A stretch of 38,746 bases of DNA from an uncultured Oscillospiraceae bacterium (lineage in GTDB: Bacteria > Bacillota > Clostridia > Oscillospirales > Acutalibacteraceae). Both the position numbers and the translations under genes were made by a program. The DNA is taken from contig UQHH01000021.1 in the NCBI GenBank assembly GCA_900540865.1, forward strand, positions 1 to 38,746, in the 5' to 3' direction. The notes under the pieces are model-generated. The model did not search any database. It was not told the origin of the DNA and was given only the letters and a program-made list of their open reading frames with translations. Numbering within the stretch: position 1 is the stretch's first letter; every line of letters starts with the position of its first letter. Shown here piece by piece: positions 1 to 12,100 of this stretch.

Positions 1-480
1 TCCCTCTTTTGAATAAACATATAAAGTTTTATGAAGAATTCCAAGAAGCAGTATGTTTCTTAAAAAGAAGAAGCAGTATGCTTCATTAAAAAGAAACGGG
101 ACGTTTCAAAAAAATCGCACCCACGAAGAACTCCGCGCGAAGGCGCGGCGCTGGGCGGTCCCGTAGTATCTTTTCTACCCTCTGCGCATAAAACGAGGAA
201 CGGACAAGCTGTCTATAAAACGGGGATGGTAAGGGGCGCAGCCCCTTGCTCGGCTGGAAAGGGTCAAGGGAAAACCTGCGACGAGGTTTTCCCTGTCGGC
301 GGAAAGGTGATTGCAAAAGAGGAAAACCGCCGAAACGGTTTCCCTCTTTTGAATAAACATATAAAGTTTTATGAAGAAATTCAAGAACCAGAATGTTTGG
401 TTTATTAAAAAGAAACGGTACGTTTCAAATAAAAACAAGAAGCATAAGCTTCATAAAAACAAGAAATATGATTCAAAAAA
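1..480. repeat. Non-coding hairpin-module repeat at contig start
   Basis: No gene is seen here. Bases 1-38 recur identically at 341-378, so the contig starts inside a roughly 340-bp direct repeat. After each 38-base head comes a run of short palindromic units of the form GAAnnn-nnn-nnnTTC separated by A-rich spacers: 45-59, 70-84 and 93-107 in the first copy, and 412-426 and 439-452 in the second. The first copy carries one more unit than the second. The GC-rich part between the copies contains further hairpins, including GGGGCGCAGCCCC near 236-248, one at about 269-294, and a terminator-like one at about 317-350 followed by T residues. This looks like a dispersed intergenic repeat that broke the assembly. 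Its function is unknown. Confidence 0.6.
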
Positions 481-505
481 AGGGAAAGGCTTATAAGCCT
501 TTCCC
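475..505 (-). terminator. Rho-independent terminator of the dgt-dnaG-rpoD operon
   Basis: Bases 482-505 are a perfect 24-base palindrome. On the minus strand it is followed by a run of seven T residues (the A tract at 475-481). The stem overlaps the stop codon of the zincin-like gene (491-493), so the operon ends exactly here. Confidence 0.85.
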
Positions 506-886
506 CTTTTCCTTCTGTTTTTGTTTGCGCCGCAAGTACGCGTCTATCTGGTCCTCGTCGTACAGAATCAAATCCTTGTACCCGGCAAGCCCCTCGCAGT
601 GGTGGCGTACCTCGTGCACCAGCACCTTGCGCAGGTGCTCGCGGTACGCTTCCCGCGAAACATGCCCGTACACTCTGCAAAAAGAGCCATAATAAATCTT
701 TATGTACCTGCCGAGCGAGCTGGTGCAGTATTCCCCCATGATAAACAAATCGTTGCCTATGGCTTTCGGATGGATTTTCTCCTCCGGCAGCAGGACGATT
801 CCGCCGTTTAAGTCGCGGTACAGCTCAAATGGAAGGGAATCCGCAATCTCGTCGAGCATTTCGTTCGTTTCTTCTATTGTAAACAT
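491..886 (-). CDS. Small zincin-like metallopeptidase family protein
   Basis: The 131-residue product has the motif HEVRHHCE at about residue 90, an HExxH zinc-protease signature. It sits in a short protein of the size and layout of the minimal zincin-like family (PF06262-like). No signal peptide or membrane helix is visible, so it is probably cytoplasmic. The last 20 residues are Lys/Arg/Gln-rich. The start is supported by AAGGCGGT about eight bases upstream. It is the last gene after dgt, dnaG and rpoD, 48 bp downstream of rpoD, and is followed at once by a terminator, so it is probably co-transcribed. The substrate is unknown. The family assignment rests on the motif and the size and is moderately secure. 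Confidence 0.7.
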   Translation of the reverse strand: MFTIEETNEMLDEIADSLPFELYRDLNGGIVLLPEEKIHPKAIGNDLFIMGEYCTSSLGRYIKIYYGSFCRVYGHVSREAYREHLRKVLVHEVRHHCEGLAGYKDLILYDEDQIDAYLRRKQKQKEKGKGL

Positions 887-934
887 GTGCAGTCACCGCC
901 TTGTCTAAAGCGCCGCAGATAAAATCGTGGTTTG

Positions 935-2041
<1,107 letters not shown>

Positions 2042-2070
2042 ATACGCCCATTCCTTTCCTTTATAAACCT

Positions 2071-3837
2071 TTACTGCTTTTTCTGTCTCAATTTATTTAA
2101 ATAGTCGTTAATGTCGCTGATATCGGCATTTGCAGACTGTTTCACACTGATTCTATCATGCTCTGATAAAATAACATTTATGTATTCCTCAGCCGCCTGC
2201 CCTGTCGCGGCGTCCGCCGTATACTTGGAGAGCATTCCGGCAATCGCTCCGGTTTCATCCGGGGTAAACTGCTCGGAAATATCTATGAGCATTGCGCTTT
2301 TGCCCTGCGTGATACGCGACGTTACGATTTGGTAAACGCGGCGGTTGAAATCTGTCATCATTTTATCCGGCGGCAGTTTCCGCAAAACGCCCGCCGCGTT
2401 GTCGGGATTGTTCATCACATATGCAATGAGCGCCTCCTCCGCGCGCGCGGCGCGCAGGTTGTCCGCCTTTTGCGGGTTGATTTGGTCGGTACGCGCGGAC
2501 GTTTCCGTCTGAATCTGACGAAACTGCTTTTTGCGTTCCCCGGCGGCCTTTGCGCCCGCGTATTTTTCAACCTGCTGCATGACGGAATCCTTTTGGATTC
2601 CGACCTCGTCGCTGAGCTTGCCCGCGTAGATTTCGCGTTCAATCGCGTTTTCCAAAGAAGCGAGCACCTTCGACGCTTCCGTCAAATAAGCGACCTTTCC
2701 CTCTGTCTGCTGTAAATCGAACGTACCCTTGAGCTTTTGCAGGCGGTATTCCACGTCGTTCCCGGAATTTTGAAGCAATTGCTTGAATTTTGCCGGGCCC
2801 TTGTCCCCGTTTTCCCGGATAAACTCATCGGGGTCCTTCGCGCCGGGGATGCTGACCACGCGGATGAGCATTCCCGCGTTCCGAAGCAGCCCGATTGCGC
2901 GCTGCGCGGCCTTCTGGCCCGCCTCGTCCGCGTCATAGCAGATAGCGGCCTCGTCGGCGTACCGCTTCATCAGCATCGCCTGCTCCTGCGTCAGCGCCGT
3001 GCCGAGCGTCGCAACGGCGTTTGTAAAGCCCGCCTGGTGCAGGGCGATAACGTCCATATAGCCTTCCGCTAAAACCAGCTTGCGCGACCCTTCGTTTTTT
3101 GCAAGGTTCAACGCAAATAGGTTCGCGCTCTTTTTAAAAACCATCGTGTCTGAGGTATTTAAATATTTCGGCTTCGCGTCCCCCATAATGCGCCCGCCGA
3201 AGGCAATCACATTGCCGCGCAGGTCGATGATTGGGAACATCACCCGGTCAAAAAAACGGTCGGCAATTCCGCCGCGGCTGCCCCGTACGGCAAGGTTTGC
3301 CTGCACCAGCTCGTTGTCCTTAAAGCCCTTTTTCCGCAGGTAATCGGTAAGCGTAAAGCGCGACGGCGGCGAATACCCCAGCCCGAAATGGCGGATGGTC
3401 TGCTCGCTCAAGCCTCTGCCGCGCAAATAGTTAAGCGCCTTCTCTCCCTGCTTCGTATAGAGCTGGCGGTAAAAGAAACGCCCGGCCTCGCGGTTTGCCT
3501 CATAAATGCGTTTGCGTAAATTGGAAAGCCCCTCGTCGTAGGAGTTCTCAGGCATATCGAGCCCCGCGCGCTGCGCCAAAAAACGAACCGCCTCGATATA
3601 ATCGAGGTTTTCTATCTTCCGGATGAACGTAATCACGTCCCCGCCCGCCCCGCAGCCAAAGCAGTAAAACGAGCCGTTTTCCGGATAAATGTTAAACGAC
3701 GGCGTCTTCTCGCCGTGGAACGGGCATAGTCCCACCATGTTGCGCCCGCGGCGCTTGAGGTTCAAATAGGACGACGCAACGTCAACCATATCGCTGCGCG
3801 CCTTGAGCTCCTGCAAAAAATCGTCAGGCAGCGGCAA
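2071..3837 (-). CDS. dnaG: DNA primase DnaG
   Basis: This enzyme makes the RNA primers for DNA replication at the fork together with the DnaB-type helicase. The N-terminal CHC2 zinc finger is clear (CPFHGEKTPSF, then FYCFGCGAGGD; C38, H41, C59, C62 in the numbering used here). A TOPRIM catalytic domain follows with LVLAEGYMDVIALHQAGF and the acidic motif YDADEAGQKA. The helicase-interaction region is at the C-terminus. I chose the TTG start at 3837 because AAGGATGGTGA lies five bases before it and the protein then begins MPLPDDFLQE, as in relatives. The frame also offers ATG at 3849, GTG at 3846 and TTG at 3864, but these are badly spaced from any ribosome binding site. The product is 588 residues, or 597 from 3864. 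It sits 50 bp after dgt. Confidence 0.95.
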   Translation of the reverse strand: MPLPDDFLQELKARSDMVDVASSYLNLKRRGRNMVGLCPFHGEKTPSFNIYPENGSFYCFGCGAGGDVITFIRKIENLDYIEAVRFLAQRAGLDMPENSYDEGLSNLRKRIYEANREAGRFFYRQLYTKQGEKALNYLRGRGLSEQTIRHFGLGYSPPSRFTLTDYLRKKGFKDNELVQANLAVRGSRGGIADRFFDRVMFPIIDLRGNVIAFGGRIMGDAKPKYLNTSDTMVFKKSANLFALNLAKNEGSRKLVLAEGYMDVIALHQAGFTNAVATLGTALTQEQAMLMKRYADEAAICYDADEAGQKAAQRAIGLLRNAGMLIRVVSIPGAKDPDEFIRENGDKGPAKFKQLLQNSGNDVEYRLQKLKGTFDLQQTEGKVAYLTEASKVLASLENAIEREIYAGKLSDEVGIQKDSVMQQVEKYAGAKAAGERKKQFRQIQTETSARTDQINPQKADNLRAARAEEALIAYVMNNPDNAAGVLRKLPPDKMMTDFNRRVYQIVTSRITQGKSAMLIDISEQFTPDETGAIAGMLSKYTADAATGQAAEEYINVILSEHDRISVKQSANADISDINDYLNKLRQKKQ

Positions 3838-3887
3838 GAAAATCACCATCCTTTCTTTTTTCAATCAACAGACTGTGCCTAAACGCT

Positions 3888-4880
3888 TTAAATCTGTTTT
3901 CTCCAGCTTTTCGGGATAAATAAATCCTCGTACATCTGAACCGCAAAGTGGTCGGTCATTCCCGCTACATAATCGCAGACCGCGCGGTCAGCGCCCTCTT
4001 CGGCCGCAATCAGCCTCAAATGGTCGTCCAGCTTTTCCGTATGCCGCAGGAAGTAGCGGTAGAGCTTGGTTACCAAATCGGGTACCTTTTTTTCCTCCGC
4101 CTTCGCATAGGGGCTTTTGTATACGGCCTCAAACATATATTCATGCAGGCGGTCGAACGCCTGCTGCGTTTTCGCGTCCATTTGTAAAACACCGTCCGCG
4201 CTGTTACCCGCAAGCGACAGCACCAGCGTGTTGATACGCGCGCTCGTCTTGTTCCCGAGCACGCCGGTCAGCTCCTTCGGAATATCGTCCTCGGTAATCA
4301 CGCCGGCGCGCACCGCGTCGTCAATGTCGTGGTTGATGTAGCCGATACGGTCGGCTATGCGCACGACCTGCCCCTCGAGCGTCGCGGCCTGCTCGCCCTT
4401 CGTGTGGCAGAGGATGCCGTTTCGCACCTCCCAGGTCAGGTTCAAATCCTCGAGCCTTTCGACGACGCGCACGCTCTGCTCATAATGGCGGAAGCCCGTG
4501 GGAGAAAGCTCGTCGAGCGCGCGTTCCCCGGCATGTCCAAACGGCGTGTGGCCCAAATCGTGGCCGAGCGCAATGGCTTCGGTCAAGTCCTCATTGAGGG
4601 AAAGCGCCCTTGCTATCGTGCGCGCAATCTGGGAAACCTCGAGCGTGTGGGTAAGCCTTGTGCGGAAATGGTCGCCCTCGGGCGACAGGAACACCTGCGT
4701 TTTATGCTTGAGCCTGCGGAATGCCTTGCAGTGGATAATCCTGTCGCGGTCGCGCTGGTAAACCGTGCGCAGCGGGCACTCCTCTACAAAGCGCTCCCTC
4801 CCCCTGCTTTTGCTGGAAAGGGATGCCAGAGGAGACAATTTTTCACTTTCCAATTGCTGTGTGCGTTCTCTGACAGTCAT
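3888..4880 (-). CDS. dgt: dGTP triphosphohydrolase-like HD-domain protein
   Basis: This is a deoxynucleotide triphosphohydrolase of the Dgt family, which converts dNTP to deoxynucleoside plus triphosphate and so limits dNTP pools. The HD metal-site residues are visible: RTRLTHTLEVSQIAR followed by ALGHDLGHTPFGHAGE, and a downstream VRIADRIGYINHDIDD supplying the last aspartate. The 330-residue length fits the shorter Gram-positive subfamily. The reading frame stays open upstream to 5051, but the start at 4880 (MTVRERTQQLE) has a GGGGTG ribosome binding site and matches relatives, so the upstream part is probably not translated. It is the first gene of the dgt-dnaG-rpoD operon. A TATAAT at 4971-4976 (minus) could be the -10, but I see no good -35. 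Confidence 0.93.
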   Translation of the reverse strand: MTVRERTQQLESEKLSPLASLSSKSRGRERFVEECPLRTVYQRDRDRIIHCKAFRRLKHKTQVFLSPEGDHFRTRLTHTLEVSQIARTIARALSLNEDLTEAIALGHDLGHTPFGHAGERALDELSPTGFRHYEQSVRVVERLEDLNLTWEVRNGILCHTKGEQAATLEGQVVRIADRIGYINHDIDDAVRAGVITEDDIPKELTGVLGNKTSARINTLVLSLAGNSADGVLQMDAKTQQAFDRLHEYMFEAVYKSPYAKAEEKKVPDLVTKLYRYFLRHTEKLDDHLRLIAAEEGADRAVCDYVAGMTDHFAVQMYEDLFIPKSWRKQI

Positions 4881-5164
4881 TGCAGGACACCCCCTGGTTT
4901 TTAAAATGACGCCGCCGGCTGTATGCTGCTTGTTTTCTAAGATGATGTATGTTTCTGGCCAAATGAAGGAATTATACAGGGCCAATAAAAACAAAAACGA
5001 ACCGAAAGAAGTGCAAAATATAATGCGCTGCGGTGGAACCGGGAAACACAAGGGATTTTAAGTCCCTGCGCTCTCTCGACATACCGGTTCGAATAAAAAC
5101 CCATCAATTTAATATACGACAAAACTATCGCGGTTCCTGCAAGCTTTTGAAATTTTTTTGCGGT

Positions 5165-5794
5165 TCAGCCGTTTTTTAGAGGAAAATACGCTTCTCCTGT
5201 AATTTCAGCCTGAATCGTCCCGCTGCTCAGTTCGCTCAGCCGGCTGTTCAAAAGCCCCAGCTTCCCGCCCGTTATATGGAATTTTATGCAGACCCTGTCC
5301 GTAAAAGAAGTATCCTCCAAAACACCGCCGCATTCGGGCAGAAGCGATGCGATTTTACCGTACAAATCATAAGGGCAGGCTACAAGACAGATTTTGCACT
5401 GCTGCATCGTAACGATTTTGCCCGCATCGAGCGCAAGCCTTGCCGCATGGGAATACGCGCGGACGAGTCCCCCCGCGCCCAGCAGCACGCCGCCGAAATA
5501 GCGCGTTACCACAACGCACACGTCGGTCACGCCGCTCTTTTTTATCACCTCGAGCACCGGAACGCCTGCCGTGCCCTGCGGCTCGCCGTCGTCGCTGTAG
5601 CGCTCCGTAAAGCCGCCGCGCAGCACATAGGCATAGACGTTATGCGCGGCGTCCCAATGTTCCCTGCGCTTCTCCTCCAGAAAGGCAAGCGCCTGCTCCT
5701 GTGTTTCTACAGGACGGCAGTACCCGATAAACCGCGACCGTTTTTCCGTAAATTCATCTATTCCAGCGGCCTCGACGGTTTTATACTGCTCCAT
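5165..5794 (-). CDS. YigZ/IMPACT family protein
   Basis: The 209-residue protein matches the UPF0029/IMPACT family (YigZ in E. coli, YvyE in Bacillus). The family core is visible: EKKRSRFIG-like N-terminus (FTEKRSRFIGYCRPV), AHNVYAYVLRGG, the signature YSDDGEPQGTAGVPVLEV, and VTRYFGGVLLGAGGLVRAYS. A C-terminal DUF1949-type EF-G-IV-like half follows. Family members bind nucleic acid or translation factors; the exact bacterial role is unsettled. The ATG is preceded by GGGGAGGG at good spacing. It lies downstream of rpmE, but the rpmE terminator between them suggests largely separate transcription. Confidence 0.9.
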   Translation of the reverse strand: MEQYKTVEAAGIDEFTEKRSRFIGYCRPVETQEQALAFLEEKRREHWDAAHNVYAYVLRGGFTERYSDDGEPQGTAGVPVLEVIKKSGVTDVCVVVTRYFGGVLLGAGGLVRAYSHAARLALDAGKIVTMQQCKICLVACPYDLYGKIASLLPECGGVLEDTSFTDRVCIKFHITGGKLGLLNSRLSELSSGTIQAEITGEAYFPLKNG

Positions 5795-5848
5795 ACAGAC
5801 CCTCCCCTTCCTTATTACTTTTCAGGATATGAAAATGTTGCATAAGAG

Positions 5849-5890
5849 AAAAAAACAGGACGGACACATGCTTTTGTGCCGCCCTGTGAA
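5849..5890 (-). terminator. Terminator downstream of rpmE
   Basis: A stem of about 12 bp (roughly 5855-5888) is flanked by an A run at 5849-5855, giving a T run on the minus strand, and by AAAAA on the other side. It ends rpmE and could work in both directions. Confidence 0.8.
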
Positions 5891-5898
5891 AAAACAAT

Positions 5899-6105
5899 TT
5901 ATTTTTCCTGAATGCCATAACGCTTTTTGAACCTGTCAACGCGTCCGCCTGTATCGACGAGCTTCTGCTTGCCTGTGAAGAACGGATGGCACTTTGAACA
6001 AATTTCAACGCGGATATCCTTTTTCGTAGAGCCTGTCTCAATCACATTTCCGCATGCGCATGTAATAGTTGTCTGCTCATATTTAGGATGAATTTTCTCT
6101 TTCAT
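5899..6105 (-). CDS. rpmE: 50S ribosomal protein L31
   Basis: This is a small subunit-bridging protein of the 50S ribosome, 68 residues long. It begins MKEKIHPKYEQTTITCACGN and keeps the zinc-binding cysteines C16, C18, C36 and C39, so it is the zinc-containing (C+) L31 type rather than a zinc-free paralogue. AGAGGTGA precedes the ATG. It has its own promoter, divergent from pyk, and its own terminator. Confidence 0.98.
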   Translation of the reverse strand: MKEKIHPKYEQTTITCACGNVIETGSTKKDIRVEICSKCHPFFTGKQKLVDTGGRVDRFKKRYGIQEK

Positions 6106-9100
6106 TCTATTTCACCTCTTTCGCGCAAACCGTTAATAACATTTGAATTCTAACATAAAGAGCCGAAAAATGCAAGAAAAAATTTTTGTCTCTAAAAATT
6201 TAATTTTATTTGCTGCTTAAAATCACACGATGTCAGCAAAATATAGAATATATGTAAAACCTTACGCACTTTTGCGCAAACGCTTGTTATAAAGCGGCTC
6301 TTATTGTATAATGCATTTTGAATCGATTTTTTAAGATTACATTTTAACATAGGCTGTAACAGCCGTCTTGGCATGAAAGGAAGGCGCTTCTTTATGAGAA
6401 AAACTAAAATAATTTGTACGCTCGGCCCTGCGACCGACGACGAAAAGGTTCTGCGCGAGCTGATATTAAGCGGAATGAACGTTGCCAGGTTCAATATGTC
6501 GCACGGCGGCCACAGCGACCACAAGCGCCGCGCGGACGTAATAAAAAGGCTGCGCGAGGAGCTCAATATTCCCGTCGCCACGCTGCTCGACACCAGGGGC
6601 CCGGAAATCAGGACGGGTACCTTCAAAAACCAGAAAGAGGAGCTCATCACCGGCCAGACCTTTACCCTGACGACTAAGAATATCGAGGGAGACGAGAAGC
6701 GCTGCTCCATCACCTTCAAGGATTTGTATAAGGATGTGGAGCGCGGCTCCACGATTCTGATAGACGACGGCCTGATTGAAATGAAGGTCACGGACATCAA
6801 GGACGGCGACATCGTCTGCACTGTGTTGAACGGCGGTACGGTCGCTTCCCATAAGGGCATCAACGTACCGGGCGTGCGGCTTTCCCTGCCGTTTATCAGC
6901 GAGCAGGACAAGGCGGACATCGCCTTCGGCGTGGAGCAGGATTTTGATTTTATCGCCGCCTCTTTTACCCGCAGCGCCGAGGACATCATGCAGCTGCGCG
7001 GTGAGCTTGAAAAAAACGAATGCAACAATATCCGCATCGTCGCAAAAATCGAGAACGCGGAGGGTGTTGACAACATCGACGAGATTATCCGCGTATCCGA
7101 TGGAATCATGGTCGCGAGAGGCGACCTGGGCGTAGAGATTGCCATGGAAGAAATTCCGATTATCCAGAAGGAGCTGATTTCCAAGGCATACAACGCCGGC
7201 AAGCAGGTCATCACCGCGACGCAGATGCTTGAATCAATGATTAAAAACCCGCGCCCGACCAGGGCGGAGGCGACGGACGTCGCAAACGCCATATATGACG
7301 GTACGAGCGCAATTATGCTAAGCGGAGAAACTGCCGCGGGCATTTACCCGGTGGACGCCGTCAAAACGATGGCAACCATTGCAGAGCGCACCGAGCGCGA
7401 TATCGACTATATCGAAAAATTCAGGAAGCGCGATATACCGGAGCGTCCCGACGTGACCTCCGCTATCTCTCACGCGACCTGCACCACGGCGCACGACTTG
7501 GGCGCGGTTGCTATTTTGACCGTCTCCAAAACAGGACAGACGGCGCGCATGATTTCAAAATTCCGTCCCGCCTGTCCAATCATAAGCGGTACGACCAGCC
7601 CGAAGGTCCTTCGCCAGATGAACCTTTCCTGGGGCGTGATTCCGATTCTCGTAGAGGAGCAGGACAATACAGACGCGCTGTTTGAGCACGTTGTAAAGGT
7701 CGCGCACCAAAACGGCCTTGTAAATAACGGCGACCTTGCCGTTATCACGGCGGGCATTCCACTGGGGATTTCCGGCACGACGAATATGCTCAAGGTGCAT
7801 TTGGTGGGCGACGTGCTCGTTTCCGGTACGGTCGTCAACCACAACAGCGTATACGGCAGGCTGTGCGTCTGCAAGACGGAGGAAGAAGCCTGGGAAAGCT
7901 TTAAGGACGGCGATATTCTTGTGATTCCAAAAAGCTCCAACGACATCCTCCCGCTCATCCGCAAGGCAAGCGGCATTATTACAGAAACGGACGGCATCAA
8001 CTCCCACGCGGCGGTCGTCGCCCTGGCGCTCGACAAGCCCGCAATCGTCGGCGCAAAGCACGCTGTTAAGCTTTTGAAAAGCGGTATTACCGTCAAGCTC
8101 GACGGAACGCGCGGCATTGTCTTCAGCGCGCACAGCAAAAACGCTGAGAAATAAAACGGGCGGTATGGGCCGGCCCGGCAGAATGAACTTACAAACTAAT
8201 AAACACAGAAAGGGAGGGTAAAAACCCTCCCTTTCTATTTGCCATTCATAAAAATATGCCGGCCTTATTCTTTCAATACCGCCCGAAAGGCGTTCGCCGC
8301 GGCTTCCCCGTTTTCCTCTACGACAACGAGCGTATATGTGCCGTCGCGTACCATCGTATAGTTCTGCAAAAGCTCATATTCCTTCGGACTGTCCTTAAAT
8401 CCGGCCTGCTTCGTCGCAATATGGTCGGCCACAACCTTGTCGAGCTGGGGCTGGTAATTCTTATCCGCGATTTGAAAACAGGATATTTCAAACGCGGATT
8501 CCGGCGATTTTGACAAGTACATGGTTACGTCCGTAACCAGTCCGTCCGGTATGACATAATGCTTGGAAACCTGGTCCTTTGCCGTCTTGGAAAGGTCCTT
8601 GTAGTCCATTCGCACAATGACCTCTCTGACAATCTCGTCCGTACTCAAGCGGGAAACCGACACCTCTGTACTGCGCATACCGGTTCCCTGCGCCTTGTCT
8701 TCCCCGCCGCTCATCCATGAAGCGGCAAAAAAGCATGAAATGACCGCAACTATAATAATGACGGAAAGAAGCACGACGGTCAAAATCATTCTCTTTTTAG
8801 GTGATGCCATAAATGCACCTCTTTCTCCAACATATCAAACACATGTTACCCTACCCGTGTGTAAACCCCTTATCAACTGCCAAATCAGTCTCTTGCTTTC
8901 GTCTCTACCTCCTCGAGAATCTTTGAAAGGAATTCTTCCATTGTCATCGCGCCAATATCGCCCTTTTTGCGGGAACGGACGGACACGGTGTTGTTTTCAA
9001 TGTCCTTATCCCCCATCAACAGCATATACGGCACCTTCTCAAGCTGTGCCTCCCTGATTTTATAACCGATTTTCTCGCTCCTGTCGTCAAGCTCACAGCG

Positions 9101-12100
9101 CAGGCCCTTCAATTCGAGCGCGCGCATAATCTCGGTTGCTTTTTCCACATGCCGGTCGGCAATCGGCAAAAGCTTTACCTGCACCGGCGCGAGCCATGTC
9201 GGGAACGCTCCGGCATACTTCTCAATAAGCAGCGCGAGCGTTCTTTCATAGCATCCTATGGACGTCCTGTGGATGATATACGGGTTCTTTTTCTGTCCGT
9301 CGCTGTCGACATATTCCATGCCGAACTTTTCAGCAAGCATCTGGTCGACCTGAATGGTGATGAGCGTGTCTTCCTTGCCGAATACGTTTTTAATTTGAAT
9401 ATCCAGCTTCGGGCCGTAGAACGCCGCTTCCCCGATTCCTATTTTATACGGAATTTCCAAATGGTCAAGGATTTTCTGCATCACGCTCTGCGCTTCTGCC
9501 CATTGCTCGGGCGTGCCAATGTATTTGTCCCTGTCGTCCGGGTCCCACTGCGAGAAGCGGTAGGATACGTCCTCATACAGGCCAAGTGTTTTTAAAAAAT
9601 AAATCGCAAGCTCCAGGCAGGCTTTGAATTCGTCCTCCAGCTGGTCGGGGCGGCACATCAGGTGGCCCTCCGAAATGGTGAACTGGCGCACACGAATCAG
9701 CCCGTGCATTTCGCCGCTCGCCTCGTTGCGGAACAGGGTTGACGTTTCGTTGTAGCGCAGGGGCAGGTCGCGGTAAGAGCGGCCCCTGTTGAGAAACGCC
9801 TGGTACTGGAACGGGCAGGTCATCGGGCGCAGGGCAAAAACCTCTTTGTCCTTTTTCTCGTCGCCCAGGATAAACATGCCGTCCTGATAATGGTCCCAGT
9901 GGCCGGAAAGCTTATATAAATCGCTTTTTGCCATAAACGGCGTCTTTGTCAAAAGCCAGCCGCGCCGCTGCTCCTCGTCCTCGACAAAGCGCTGCAAAAG
10001 CTGAATGACGCGCGCGCCCTTCGGCAGCATAATCGGCAGGCCCTGCCCAATGAGGTCTGACGTGGTGAAAAGCTCCAGCTCGCGGCCGAGCTTGTTATGG
10101 TCGCGCATTTTTGCCTCTTCGAGCCTTTTTAAATGCTCCTCCAGCATAGAAGCCTTCGGGAACGCCGTACCGTACACCCTGCACAGCTGCGCGTTGTTCG
10201 CGTCCCCCCGCCAGTAAGCGCCCGTACAGTTTGTAAGCTTTACCGCTTTTATCGGGCTTACGCTTAACAGATGGGGGCCTGCGCAAAGGTCGGTAAACTC
10301 TCCCTGCCTGTAAAAGCTGATCGGCTCACCCTTTGAGGCGTGTTCCCTGCACAGCGCTACCTTGTATGGTTCATCCATCTCTTCCAGTAGCTTTACCGCC
10401 TCGTCGGGGGCAAGCTCTAACTTCTCAAGCTCCAGCCCGCTCTTAACAATATCTTTCATCTCTGCTTCTATTTTTTCGAGGTCTTCCGTCGTAAAGGGCT
10501 TCTCCACATCAAAATCGTAATAAAAGCCGTTGTCTATTGCAGGGCCGATGGCAAATTTTGCGTTCGGGTACAGGCGTTTTACCGCCTGCGCAAGCACATG
10601 GGACGCCGTATGCCAAAACGCCTTTTTTCCGTCCTCGTCGTCAAAGGTCAGAAGCTCCAGCTTGCAGTCCTTTTCAACGGGAGTTCGAAGGTCTTGAACT
10701 TCCCCGTCTATTTTACAGGCGCATACGGCTTTGTACAGGCCGCCGCCGAGAGATTTCGCAATCTCCGCCGCGGTAGTGCCGCACGCAAACTCCTTTATTA
10801 CGCCATTTTTCAATTCTACCATTGCCATGACATCGTTCATTCCTTTCTCTTACAATTTTAATTTACAGAAAAAGCCTCATCCCGTAAGGGACGAGGCCTA
10901 AGTAACGCTCGTGGTTCCACCCAAATTCGGCAGAATATGCTTCTGCCCTTTTCAGCCTGTAACGGGGCCAGCCGTCGCGCCTTGTTACCGGCGCGCGCTC
11001 AAAGGCGGTAAAAGCAGCCTGCCTGCCGTACGCGCTTTCAGCCGAGGCGCATGCTCTCTGATGCAGGTAAATGGCTGTTTTTGTCCTTATCAACGTTTTT
11101 TCTATCTGTACGCCATGTTAGCACAGTTTTTGGGGGCTGTCAAGTTACACGTTTTTAACCCTTATCTCTGCCCTGCAATAATTTTCTGCATACTGACGAC
11201 ATCCTTCAGGTCCGCTTTGCCGCTTTCATCGAGGTCCGCAAGCTTAAGCTGCGCGGGCGTCAGGATAATCATGCCGGCAAGATGCTTCTGCACCTCGAGG
11301 ACGTCTGCTATAGACAATTTTCCGTCTCCGTTTACGTCGCCCTCGGTTTTTCCAATCGAAACGAATCCGAGCTGGTATGCTTTTGCGTACGAGTAGGCAT
11401 AGGACGCCGGATAGCCGTAAATTGAAAGCCGCTTGTTGTCACAGCCTGAAAACGCGGAAGACGAAATATCCTGGACCGTATCGAGCAGCCTTGCCTCTTC
11501 AAGCGAAGCACACCCGAAAAACGCCGCTTCCCCAACCGCCTGGATACCGCTGCCAAGTTCTACTGTTTTCAGAGCGGTGCAGTAGGCGAATGTAGCGTAG
11601 CTCAGCGTAGAATGGGAGCTGTTTACAACCGCGCTTGTAAGCCCGGTACAATTGATAAACGCGCCCTCTCCCAGATAGGTAACCGTTCTGGGGATTGTTA
11701 TGGATTTTAGCCCCGTGCAGTAGGCAAACGCCTCGTCGTCAATAAAGATGAGGCTCTGCGGAAACGAAATACCGGCAAGGGAATAGCAGTTTAAAAACGC
11801 GCGCCTGCCTATGCTGTACACACCTTCCGGGATTGTCACAGAGGTCATGCTCGACTGGTTCATAAACGCGCCCGGTCCGATTTGCCCAACTGTCTGGGGA
11901 ACCGTCACCGATTTTGCGTTTCCCTTATATTTAACAAGAATACGGTCGCCCTCGACGACGAAATCCCCCGAATAGCTCTGGAGCCACGCCGTATTGTCAA
12001 ACGCCACAGGGCCTATGGTTTTTACGGAGGAGGGAATCGTTACGGAAGCTAGGTTTTTGCAATCGAAGAACGCGCCTTCCGAAATTTCCGTAACGCTGTC